Assembly: GCF_958350005.1 (NCBI RefSeq)
Contig: NZ_CATWFF010000136.1
Span: 1-5,373 of the forward strand
Direction of reading: 5' to 3'
DNA: 5,373 nt
Source of the DNA: an uncultured Megasphaera sp.
Lineage (GTDB): Bacteria > Bacillota > Negativicutes > Veillonellales > Megasphaeraceae
Numbering within the stretch: the stretch's first letter is position 1; every line of letters starts with the position of its first letter. The notes under the pieces were generated by a model. That model was not told the DNA's origin. It did no database searches and saw only the letters and a list, made by a program, of their open reading frames with translations. This document shows positions 1 through 5,373 of the stretch, piece by piece. Made by a program: the position numbers and the translations under genes.

Positions 1-41
1 GTGTCACGTTGTATATCAGCATGCCGAACAATATGCATACT

Positions 42-89
42 AAAAAAACAGCAGCGAAATCGCCTTTTCCGATTTCGCTGCTGTTTTTT
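42..89 (-). terminator. Rho-independent terminator of the etfBA operon, probably bidirectional
   Basis: A perfect inverted repeat has the core ACAGCAGCGAAATCG (48-62) pairing with CGATTTCGCTGCTGT (70-84), around a 7-base loop (63-69). The pairing extends through A/T bases to 43 and 89. Read on the minus strand, the stem runs straight into seven T (complement of 42-48), the classic intrinsic terminator form, and it begins 24 bases after the etfA stop codon. The plus strand also ends in six T (84-89), so the same hairpin could stop a convergent transcript from outside the window. Positions 1-41 hold nothing I can call. Confidence 0.93.
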
Positions 90-113
90 GTATTTCACAT
101 ATTGCAGGACTGA

Positions 114-1112
114 TTATTTCAGTTTTTTAATTTCTTCTTCCAGTACCGGCAGAGCTTCGAACAGATCGCCAACAATGCCGTAGTGAGCGAACTGGAAGAT
201 TGGTGCATCGGCGTCTTTATTGACAGCAATGATGAGGTCTGCTTCCTGTACGCCTAATTTATGCTGAATAGCACCGGAAATGCCCAGGGCAATGTATACT
301 TTCGGCGCAATCTTCTTGCCTGTAATGCCGATCTGAATATCATGACCAACCCAGCCATTGTCTACGAGCGGTTTGGATACGCCAAATCCGGCGCCAATAG
401 CTTCGGCGAAAGCCTGTACTTTCTTCATGCCTTCTTCATCGCCTACACCGCGGCCGGCACCAACGACGATATCAGCCGATTCCAGATTCAGTTCCAGCTG
501 ATCCGGCGGCAGTTCCTGGAAGCCCGTTACGCGCTGCGCAGCTGCAGCTCCGCCGAGGTCCACCGTTTCTGTAATAACTTCACCAGTACGGCTCGTATCC
601 TTGGCATTGCCATGGAAAATCTTGCCGCTAATCGTTGCCAGCTGCGGACGGGTTTTCGTCAGAATCTTCACGAATAATTTGCCTGTATAAGCCGGACGAA
701 TCCACGTAAGCGTATCGTCGCTGCCTTCATAGCGAACGTCGATGCAGTCGGCAACAAGGCCCAGATTCAGAGCTGCCGACAGGCGGCCGCCCAGATCGCG
801 GCCATTATTGGTCGCACCGATGAGCAGGACGCTCGGTTCATATTTGCCGGCTACAGCAGCAACGGCCTTTGCATATACGGCAGAATCAAAGGTTTCCAGA
901 GCCGGATCGTCTACGACGACAGCGGCATCAGCGCCATAGGCGATGACGTCTTTGGCTGCATCGGCTGCACCCTTGCCAAGGACCAGACCGACTAATGTAT
1001 TCTGACGGGCATCGGCCAGTTCACGGCCTTTCCCCAATAATTCTATGCTGACCGGGCTGAGTTCTCCGTCTACGAGTTCTACATATACCCACACATTTTG
1101 TTTCAATTCCAT
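114..1112 (-). CDS. etfA: Electron transfer flavoprotein alpha subunit (EtfA)
   Basis: This 332-residue protein is the usual length for the family. EtfA and EtfB form a soluble cytoplasmic heterodimer that carries electrons between acyl-CoA dehydrogenase-type flavoenzymes and other redox carriers; in some anaerobes it also performs flavin-based bifurcation. The N-terminal ETF domain spans about residues 5-190. The C-terminal FAD-binding domain (about 205-325) is clear: GAGRGVG at 218-224, SKPLVDNGW at 246-254, GITGKKIAP at 262-270, GISGAIQH at 277-284, NKD at 298-300 and APIFQ at 303-307. By my eye alignment to human ETF alpha, T264 and H284 match the FAD-contacting Thr266 and His286. K247 sits where Arg249 is expected, which is unusual. 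The ATG is preceded by AGGAGGG at good spacing, 12 nt after the etfB stop, so the two are co-transcribed and probably translationally coupled. A terminator follows. Whether the complex is bifurcating cannot be settled here. Confidence 0.96.
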   Translation of the reverse strand: MELKQNVWVYVELVDGELSPVSIELLGKGRELADARQNTLVGLVLGKGAADAAKDVIAYGADAAVVVDDPALETFDSAVYAKAVAAVAGKYEPSVLLIGATNNGRDLGGRLSAALNLGLVADCIDVRYEGSDDTLTWIRPAYTGKLFVKILTKTRPQLATISGKIFHGNAKDTSRTGEVITETVDLGGAAAAQRVTGFQELPPDQLELNLESADIVVGAGRGVGDEEGMKKVQAFAEAIGAGFGVSKPLVDNGWVGHDIQIGITGKKIAPKVYIALGISGAIQHKLGVQEADLIIAVNKDADAPIFQFAHYGIVGDLFEALPVLEEEIKKLK

Positions 1113-1124
1113 GATTCGCCCTCC

Positions 1125-1910
1125 TTATAACAAGTTTTTCGATGCTAATTCTGCGACCAGCTTCTTCACAGCGTCTGCCGTGGAATCGCCGCTGATCATG
1201 TTTCCAACCGGATGAGGTTCCGGAGCAAAGAGTTCCGTAACTTCCGTTGCCGAGCCGGCTTTGCCTACTTCAGCAGCATCCAAGCCCAGATCTTCGACGC
1301 GCAGGACATCAAATACGGCTCTTTTGGCTTTCATCGTTCCCCGTACTTTCGGCTGACGCGGCGTATTGGCCGTTTCCATGACCGAGCATACAGCCGGAAG
1401 GGTGACTTCCACCGTTTCCAGGCCGCCGTTATTTTTGCGCGTACCTTTCAGTACGTTGCCGTCCACTTCCAGGGATTCTGCATAGGACAGGAGGGAGAAG
1501 CCCAGACGCTGAGCAACAGTCGGAGGAATCTGGCCCGTATCACCATCGGTCGAACGCTTGCCGGCCAGGACGAGATCGGCACCGCCGATTTTTTCGATAG
1601 CTTTTGCCAGGGCTTTGCCTGTTGCCAGTGTATCAGAGCCGGCCAGGGCTTCATCGGAAACGAGCACGCCTTTATCAGCGCCGACAGCAATGCCGCCGCG
1701 CATGATTTCACCGGCCAGGGCCGTACCCATCGTCACGAGGGTAACTGTGCCGCCTACAGCTTCTTTTAATGCAATTGCCGCTTCGATAGCATTGGCATCT
1801 ACAGGGTTCAATGTAGACGGTGCACCGACACGGACAAGGTTATTGTTCTTTTTATCAATCTGGATATCGGAAACAGCAGGTACCTGCTTTACTAATACAA
1901 CGATATTCAT
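1125..1910 (-). CDS. etfB: Electron transfer flavoprotein beta subunit (EtfB)
   Basis: This is a 261-residue protein of normal family length and the partner of the EtfA encoded just downstream. In classical ETFs the beta subunit binds AMP; in bifurcating ones it binds a second FAD and NADH. Visible family features are the N-terminal strand MNIVVLVKQVP, NPVDANAIEAA at 35-45, AGKRSTDGDTGQ at 116-127, NGGLETVEVTLPAV at 161-174 and NTPRQPKVRGTMKAKR at 182-197, the usual ETF beta signature region. The DGDTGQIPP stretch (122-130) looks closer to the DGDTxQ form of anaerobe EtfB proteins than to the mitochondrial/aerobic type. This hints at a fermentative role but does not prove bifurcation. An upstream in-frame ATG at 2027 would add 39 residues. 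I reject it because that extension runs through the promoter and lacks a ribosome binding site, whereas the chosen ATG has AAGGAGG 7 nt upstream. Confidence 0.96.
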   Translation of the reverse strand: MNIVVLVKQVPAVSDIQIDKKNNNLVRVGAPSTLNPVDANAIEAAIALKEAVGGTVTLVTMGTALAGEIMRGGIAVGADKGVLVSDEALAGSDTLATGKALAKAIEKIGGADLVLAGKRSTDGDTGQIPPTVAQRLGFSLLSYAESLEVDGNVLKGTRKNNGGLETVEVTLPAVCSVMETANTPRQPKVRGTMKAKRAVFDVLRVEDLGLDAAEVGKAGSATEVTELFAPEPHPVGNMISGDSTADAVKKLVAELASKNLL

Positions 1911-1917
1911 ATACAAA

Positions 1918-1924
1918 CCTCCTT
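1918..1924 (-). promoter_or_regulatory. Ribosome binding site of etfB
   Basis: AAGGAGG on the minus strand lies 7 nt before the ATG at 1910. It decides the start codon against the longer in-frame reading that begins at 2027. Confidence 0.92.
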
Positions 1925-1952
1925 CATCAAAAACTACATTATATCTGTACAT

Positions 1953-1981
1953 ATTATGCCATAATCGCCTAAAACAATCAA
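1953..1981 (-). promoter_or_regulatory. Predicted sigma-70/SigA promoter of etfBA
   Basis: On the minus strand, TTGATT (1976-1981) and CATAAT (1953-1958) are separated by exactly 17 bases. TGG directly precedes CATAAT, giving an extended -10 (TGnCATAAT). Transcription would start near 1946, leaving a leader of about 35 nt before the etfB ATG. A perfect TATAAT also occurs at 1938-1943, but it has no good -35 at 16-18 bases. It could be a second start or chance in an AT-rich leader. Confidence 0.65.
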
Positions 1982-1985
1982 CTAC

Positions 1986-2002
1986 TAAATAGGTATTATT
2001 TA
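1986..2002. repeat. 17-base palindrome, possible operator upstream of etfB
   Basis: TAAATA (1986-1991) and TATTTA (1997-2002) form a perfect 6+5+6 inverted repeat. It ends 4 bases upstream of the predicted -35 of etfBA. The position would suit a regulator of this operon. It does not obviously match the Fur or Rex consensus as I know them, and AT-rich DNA produces such repeats by chance. Confidence 0.35.
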
Positions 2003-2061
2003 CAAAAATGTTACGTCCAGAAGCCACTATATCTGAAATTCGTCATCATCTGTCCAGATAT

Positions 2062-2111
2062 AAAAAAAGCATCGCCTGTCCGCTCACGTGGAGCTGAACA
2101 GGTGATGCTTT
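2062..2111 (-). terminator. Rho-independent terminator of the feo operon
   Basis: Arms AAAGCATCGCCTGT (2066-2079) and ACAGGTGATGCTTT (2098-2111) pair over 14 positions with one A.C mismatch in the minus-strand RNA. An 18-base loop region contains a smaller GCTC/GAGC pairing (2082-2085 with 2091-2094). Read on the minus strand, the stem leads into seven or more T (complement of 2062-2068). It begins 8 bases after the stop codon of the small FeoB-associated gene and separates the feo operon from the etfBA promoter. The plus-strand side lacks a T-tract. Confidence 0.88.
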
Positions 2112-2119
2112 GCGGGTCG

Positions 2120-2290
2120 TTATTTCTTTTCCCCGTCTTTCTTGGGAGCCGGATGGCACGACATACAATTGCCGGAGCAGCTGCCGCCGCAGCAGCTTTC
2201 CGTTCCCTTAAACAGGCCGCGAATATGGCGGACAAAATATAATACAGCTGCCAGCACGACGAGTGCGACAATGACAGTAGCAATACTCAT
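2120..2290 (-). CDS. FeoB-associated Cys-rich membrane protein (56 aa)
   Basis: This short gene encodes 56 residues. Residues 4-20 are a continuous hydrophobic helix (ATVIVALVVLAAVLYFV), followed by the basic stretch RHIRGLFK, which should stay cytoplasmic. The tail carries CCGGSCSGNCMSCH (33-46), with five Cys and one His, and then a Lys-rich end. This layout matches the Pfam family FeoB_associated, small proteins encoded next to feoB in Firmicutes and thought to assist ferrous-iron transport; the molecular role is not established. The Cys cluster could bind iron or hand it on after FeoB, which is inference. The ATG is preceded by GGGGAGG at 7 nt. It lies 92 nt downstream of feoB and directly before the operon terminator, so it is the last gene of the feo operon. 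By position it fills the place of feoC in enterobacteria, but it is not a winged-helix FeoC. Confidence 0.9.
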   Translation of the reverse strand: MSIATVIVALVVLAAVLYFVRHIRGLFKGTESCCGGSCSGNCMSCHPAPKKDGEKK

Positions 2291-2328
2291 ACGGGTCCTC
2301 CCCTTTCGTTTCCGGCGGCAGCAGAAGC

Positions 2329-2347
2329 CGGCGCAGTAACTGCGCCG
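2329..2347 (-). repeat. GC-rich hairpin between feoB and the FeoB-associated gene
   Basis: CGGCGCAG (2329-2336) and CTGCGCCG (2340-2347) form a perfect 8-bp stem with a 3-base loop in the 92-nt gap. No T-tract follows on the minus strand, so it is not a standard terminator. It might protect or process the mRNA and set the level of the last gene. A second, weaker repeat (CCGGC 2312-2316 with GCCGG 2327-2331) shares bases with it, so the two cannot form together. Confidence 0.5.
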
Positions 2348-2382
2348 ACCCCTGTATTCACCGTAATACTATTTGCGGATAC

Positions 2383-4758
2383 TTACGCACCCAGACCGGC
2401 CAGAAGAGCCAGATGGTATGCAACGAATGCCAGAACGTAGGACAGTACGAGGGTTAAACCATTTACGCCCAGCAATACTTTCCAGGAGTTCGTTTCACGT
2501 TTGATGACAGCCATAGCTGCAACGCAGGGCATATACAGCAGGCAGAATACCATCAGCGACAGGGCAACAGCCGGGTTGAAGCTCGGGTCATTAGCCAGGT
2601 AGTCAACCAGATTACCTTCGTCATCGGCATCGGCTTCAACACTGTAAATCGTAGCCAGTGTCGATACCATGACTTCTTTTGCAGCCGAGCAGGCAACAAT
2701 GCCTACGCCGATCTTCCAGTCAAAGCCAAGAGGAGCAATAACCGGTTCGATGAAGTGGCCAATGGAAGCGGCATAAGACTGAGACAGTTTTTCCGAGCTT
2801 TCCTGATCATCCAGGGCTTTCGTTTCATCATCAGCTTTTACTTTAGCATCAAAGAGAGGCAGAGCCTGTTTGTATACAGCCGGGTTCTTAGCTTCCAGAT
2901 CGGCAAAAGCTGCCGGATAAGCCGGTTCTTCAGCAGCGCCTTCTGCCGGAGCTGCTTCTTCATCTTCTGCCGGTGCTTCTTCTTCAGCGTCAGCAGCAGC
3001 TACCATAGAGTCATACATATCTTTAACTTCCGAATCAGCATCCATGCCGGCAATGCCATAGGACTGCATAATCTTATTCTGTTCCGTTTCCATGGTCTGT
3101 GTAACCTGATCACGGGCAGCATCAAAATCCTGAGAATACTGTACATCCATGGGATATGCCGTCAGGAACCATACGATAATAGATGCACCGAGAATGAAGG
3201 TACCTGCTTTTTTGATATACAGGACAGTACGTTCCCACATGTGCATGAGCACGCCTTTAATCGTAGGAATGTGATACGGAGGCATTTCCATGACGAACGG
3301 TTCGATTTCGCCTTTATAAATCGTTTTGCGAAGAACAATGGCTACGAGGACAGCCACGATAATGCCCAGGAGATACATGCCAAACAGGACGGTACCGCCA
3401 TACCCGGATGCGCCAAAGAATGCGGCAATCAGCAGGGTGTATACAGGAAGACGGGCGCCGCAGCTGATGAACGGGCAGGCAATGATCGTAACGAGACGGT
3501 CTTTTTCATTGTCCAGCGTACGGGCAGCCATAATGCCAGGAACGTTGCAGCCAAAGCCCAGAATCATAGGAATGAAGGACTTGCCGTGCAATCCCAGGGC
3601 ACGCATGACACGGTCAATCAGGAAAGCCGCACGGGCCATATACCCCGTGTCTTCCAGCAGACTGATGAACAGATACAGTAATACGATCAGGGGAACGAAG
3701 CTCAGAACAGAACCAACGCCGCCGATAATGCCATCGACAACCAGGGACTTGAGCTGTTCGTCCTGAATGACGCCGCCGAGCCAGTCACCGAGCATGCCAA
3801 AGCCCGTGTCCAGCCAGTCCTGCGGATAGGCACCGAGGTCAATAACGGCTGTAAACATAACCCACATGAGAGCGAGGAAAATAGGAATGCCTAAATAGCG
3901 GTTCGTCAGTACATTATCGATTTTATTAGACAGCGGGTCTGGCGTGCCGGCATTGATAATAGCAGCATTAAATACTTTAACGGCAAACTGATGACGGCAC
4001 TGCGCAAAATAGAAATCCAGGTCTACTTTGTCTTTCAGCATATCGCGCATCTTGCTTGCCAGTTCCAAAATGTGCTGGGTGCCATCCATAGCCTTGATCT
4101 TGGCGACGATGTCAACATCATTTTCCAATAATTTAATAGCCAGCCAGCGAATAGGATAGCTGATAATGCCGGTCTTTTCAATGGCATCAGTCAGTTCGCG
4201 AATGGACGGTTCTACTTCTGCACCGTAATCAACCTGTGCATTGACCAGGTTCTTCGTGTTTTCCGCATGAGAAACGACTTCCAGCAGTTCTTTCGTACCG
4301 ATGTTCTTGCTGCCTACGAGAGGAACGACGACAGCACCCAGTTGCTGACCCAGTTTTTTCAGGTCAATCTTGACGCCCATGCGTTCGGCAATGTCCATCA
4401 TGTTCAATGCGATGACCATGGGGCGGCCCAGTTCGACGAGCTGTGCAGCCAGGTACAGGTTACGTTCCAGGTTGGATGCGTCCAGTACATTGACGATGAC
4501 ATCTGGTTTTTCATTAATAATAACATTTCTTGCAACGACTTCATCCAACGAACGAGCTGTCAGGCTGTATGTGCCCGGCAAGTCAACAAAGAGCAGTTCC
4601 TTACCTTCAAATGTACAGTGCCCTTCCTTTTTTTCTACCGTAACGCCAGGATAGTTCCCGACATGTTGTTTTGCACCGGTAATGTTGTTAAAAATTGTCG
4701 TCTTGCCGCAGTTTGGATTGCCGGCAAGGGCAATTTTAATCTTTTCTGCATCTTCCAT
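2383..4758 (-). CDS. feoB: Ferrous iron transporter FeoB
   Basis: FeoB is the inner-membrane Fe(II) transporter with an N-terminal GTPase. The 791 residues begin with the G domain: GNPNCGKT (G1, 13-20), GNYPGVT (G2, 34-40), DLPG (G3, 59-62) and NMMD (G4, 119-122). A helical regulatory domain follows to about 275. The membrane part starts near 289 and holds both gate regions: GFGCNVPG (401-408), CPFISCGARLPVY (428-440), the AAKEVMVSTL segment (692-701) and YMPC (742-745). Conserved Cys are at 404, 428, 433, 690 and 745. Between the helix ending near 535 and SYAASIGHFIEP (661-672) lies a loop of about 125 residues with a very acidic Ala/Glu/Pro tract (588-615). The positive-inside rule places it outside the cytoplasm. 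I chose the ATG at 4758, right before the G domain and 5 nt after the feoA stop. A longer in-frame reading from 4830 only overlaps feoA. The gene looks intact. Confidence 0.97.
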   Translation of the reverse strand: MEDAEKIKIALAGNPNCGKTTIFNNITGAKQHVGNYPGVTVEKKEGHCTFEGKELLFVDLPGTYSLTARSLDEVVARNVIINEKPDVIVNVLDASNLERNLYLAAQLVELGRPMVIALNMMDIAERMGVKIDLKKLGQQLGAVVVPLVGSKNIGTKELLEVVSHAENTKNLVNAQVDYGAEVEPSIRELTDAIEKTGIISYPIRWLAIKLLENDVDIVAKIKAMDGTQHILELASKMRDMLKDKVDLDFYFAQCRHQFAVKVFNAAIINAGTPDPLSNKIDNVLTNRYLGIPIFLALMWVMFTAVIDLGAYPQDWLDTGFGMLGDWLGGVIQDEQLKSLVVDGIIGGVGSVLSFVPLIVLLYLFISLLEDTGYMARAAFLIDRVMRALGLHGKSFIPMILGFGCNVPGIMAARTLDNEKDRLVTIIACPFISCGARLPVYTLLIAAFFGASGYGGTVLFGMYLLGIIVAVLVAIVLRKTIYKGEIEPFVMEMPPYHIPTIKGVLMHMWERTVLYIKKAGTFILGASIIVWFLTAYPMDVQYSQDFDAARDQVTQTMETEQNKIMQSYGIAGMDADSEVKDMYDSMVAAADAEEEAPAEDEEAAPAEGAAEEPAYPAAFADLEAKNPAVYKQALPLFDAKVKADDETKALDDQESSEKLSQSYAASIGHFIEPVIAPLGFDWKIGVGIVACSAAKEVMVSTLATIYSVEADADDEGNLVDYLANDPSFNPAVALSLMVFCLLYMPCVAAMAVIKRETNSWKVLLGVNGLTLVLSYVLAFVAYHLALLAGLGA

Positions 4759-4763
4759 GATTG

Positions 4764-5006
4764 TTATTTTCCCCCTTCTACAGCTACGGTGATCATAGCT
4801 GCTTCGTTCATCCGCAGCGCCAGAGCACATCCTCTGACGTTGACTTCAATGGGATCGCCAAGCGGTGCTTTTTTGACGACAGAAATATGGGAACCCTTTA
4901 CAACTCCCATATCGACCAGGCGGTGCTGAATATTGCCATGCCCCTGCAGGGCTTCAACAACACCGGATTCGCCGGCTTTCATGTCTGCCAACGTAACGAT
5001 ATTCAT
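4764..5006 (-). CDS. feoA: Ferrous iron transport protein A (FeoA)
   Basis: FeoA is a small cytoplasmic SH3-like protein that works with FeoB and is needed for full Fe(II) uptake in studied species. The 80 residues match the single-domain family in length and pattern: an N-terminal TLADMKAGESGVV, then HRLVDMGVVKG (about 28-38, the usual R-L-x-x-M-G motif), IEVNVRGCALALR (53-65, the usual G-x-x-(I/L)-(A/S)-L-R region) and a short C-terminal strand. AAGGAGAGG lies about 8-10 nt upstream of the ATG. The gene sits 30 nt after the DUF2325 gene and 5 nt before feoB, whose ribosome binding site is inside the last codons of feoA. The two should therefore be translated together. It is a separate gene, not fused to FeoB. 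Confidence 0.95.
   Translation of the reverse strand: MNIVTLADMKAGESGVVEALQGHGNIQHRLVDMGVVKGSHISVVKKAPLGDPIEVNVRGCALALRMNEAAMITVAVEGGK
4771..4778 (-). promoter_or_regulatory. Ribosome binding site of feoB inside the end of feoA
   Basis: GAAGGGGG on the minus strand encodes part of the feoA C-terminus (Glu-Gly-Gly) and lies 12 nt before the feoB ATG. The spacing is somewhat long. The feoA stop lies between it and the feoB start, which suggests that ribosomes ending feoA restart on feoB. Confidence 0.65.
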
Positions 5007-5036
5007 GCTGCTACCTCTCCTTCTTGCCCGAAAGCG

Positions 5037-5339
5037 TTATCCGCAAGTTGCGGTACTTCGCTCTACGTGCGATTCTAATATACACTTAAGCGCGTTCGAA
5101 CTGCTCGTATGAGACCGAATGACTTTGACATTCTTTCGCTGTGCTTCCTTCAGAGCGCAGCGCACCATACTGTGGCTGACCGTGCTAGTGAACAAAACCA
5201 CTAAGTCAGGCGAACCGATTTTCGACTTAAAATCGCTTGGTACCTGGGTAAATACTTTTGCCTTGTACGAGTACTTTTTACATATATTCTTATACTGGCA
5301 AACCATACAATCGTTTCCACCTACAATGACGACACTCAT
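5037..5339 (-). CDS. DUF2325 family protein, Cys-rich, first visible gene of the feo operon
   Basis: This 100-residue protein is probably soluble, with no membrane helix or signal peptide. I recognise the DUF2325 pattern: an N-terminal strand and loop MSVVIVGGND, a K-IG-PDLVVLFTSTVSH core (about 40-56), then an alternating strand/helix stretch with VIRSHTSSSNALK (73-85), resembling a small Rossmann-like fold. The function of the family is unknown; it often occurs near metal-uptake genes in Firmicutes, as here. There are six Cys: C11 and C14 form CMVC next to the GG loop, and the others are C20, C61, C86 and C99. A metal- or redox-sensing role is possible but is inference. AAAGGAG lies 8 nt upstream of the ATG, and an in-frame TAA directly before the ATG rules out a longer start. 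The gene looks more AT-rich than feoA/feoB. The promoter of the operon lies beyond the right edge; positions 5340-5373 show only the ribosome binding site. Confidence 0.85.
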   Translation of the reverse strand: MSVVIVGGNDCMVCQYKNICKKYSYKAKVFTQVPSDFKSKIGSPDLVVLFTSTVSHSMVRCALKEAQRKNVKVIRSHTSSSNALKCILESHVERSTATCG

Positions 5340-5373
5340 TTACATCGCTCCTTTATTGCGCTCCGTAAATAAT

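Noticed and set aside
1212..1769. 185-codon plus-strand frame, and other plus-strand frames over etfB and etfA
   Set aside because: They are antisense to clear etf genes, show no family motifs and have no convincing ribosome binding sites.
1911..2027. 39-residue N-terminal extension of EtfB
   Set aside because: The extension passes through the promoter elements, lacks a ribosome binding site, and EtfB proteins normally start at the MNIVVLVKQ strand.
2011..2283. 90-codon minus-strand frame overlapping the small Cys-rich gene
   Set aside because: It is in another frame, reads through the terminator hairpin, and the 56-residue frame has the ribosome binding site and family features.
2755..3681. 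308-codon open frame on the plus strand
   Set aside because: It lies wholly antisense to feoB, its translation has no recognisable domain and is rich in Phe, Arg and Ser in the way of reverse-complement shadows, and feoB is certain here.
4759..4830. 24-residue N-terminal extension of FeoB
   Set aside because: It would overlap feoA out of frame and carries no FeoB-like sequence; the ATG at 4758 stands directly before the G domain.
4267..4929. 220-codon plus-strand frame across feoA and the feoB GTPase region
   Set aside because: It is antisense to two well-identified genes and has no domain signal.
5340..5373. Fur or DtxR box upstream of the feo operon
   Set aside because: Only 34 bases are available and they hold the ribosome binding site; no operator-like palindrome can be seen.

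Overview
The window looks like chromosomal DNA of an anaerobic Firmicute, probably a Negativicute (Veillonella/Megasphaera/Dialister-like). This rests on protein flavour, a base composition of roughly one half G+C, strong AGGAGG-type ribosome binding sites, and the pairing of a Feo ferrous-iron operon with an EtfBA electron-transfer operon. It is inferred by eye, not from a search. All six genes I can support are on the minus strand, so the window reads from high to low coordinates.

Region 1 (about 5373 to 2062) is a ferrous-iron uptake operon in the order DUF2325 gene, feoA, feoB, and a small Cys-rich FeoB-associated membrane protein. Gaps are 30, 5 and 92 nt, with a rho-independent terminator at the end. 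FeoB is the membrane transporter with a cytoplasmic GTPase domain. FeoA is its small SH3-like partner. The 56-residue protein is a single membrane anchor with a Cys-rich tail, and it is easily missed because it is so short. The leading DUF2325 protein is Cys-rich and of unknown function. The operon promoter lies beyond the right edge.

Region 2 (about 2061 to 1911) is the insulating intergenic stretch. It holds the promoter of the etf operon, with an extended -10, and a 17-base palindrome directly upstream of the -35 that could be an operator.

Region 3 (1910 to 42) is a compact etfB-etfA operon with a 12-nt gap, encoding both subunits of an electron-transfer flavoprotein. It ends in a strong hairpin with T-tracts on both strands, so it can terminate transcription from either side. 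No acyl-CoA dehydrogenase or other redox partner is visible in the window.

I found no mobile element, CRISPR array, tRNA or rRNA, and no obviously new system. The points most worth a second look are the long acidic extracytoplasmic insertion in FeoB, the Cys set of the DUF2325 protein, a Lys in place of the usual flavin-contacting Arg in EtfA, and possible regulatory structures in the two intergenic regions.
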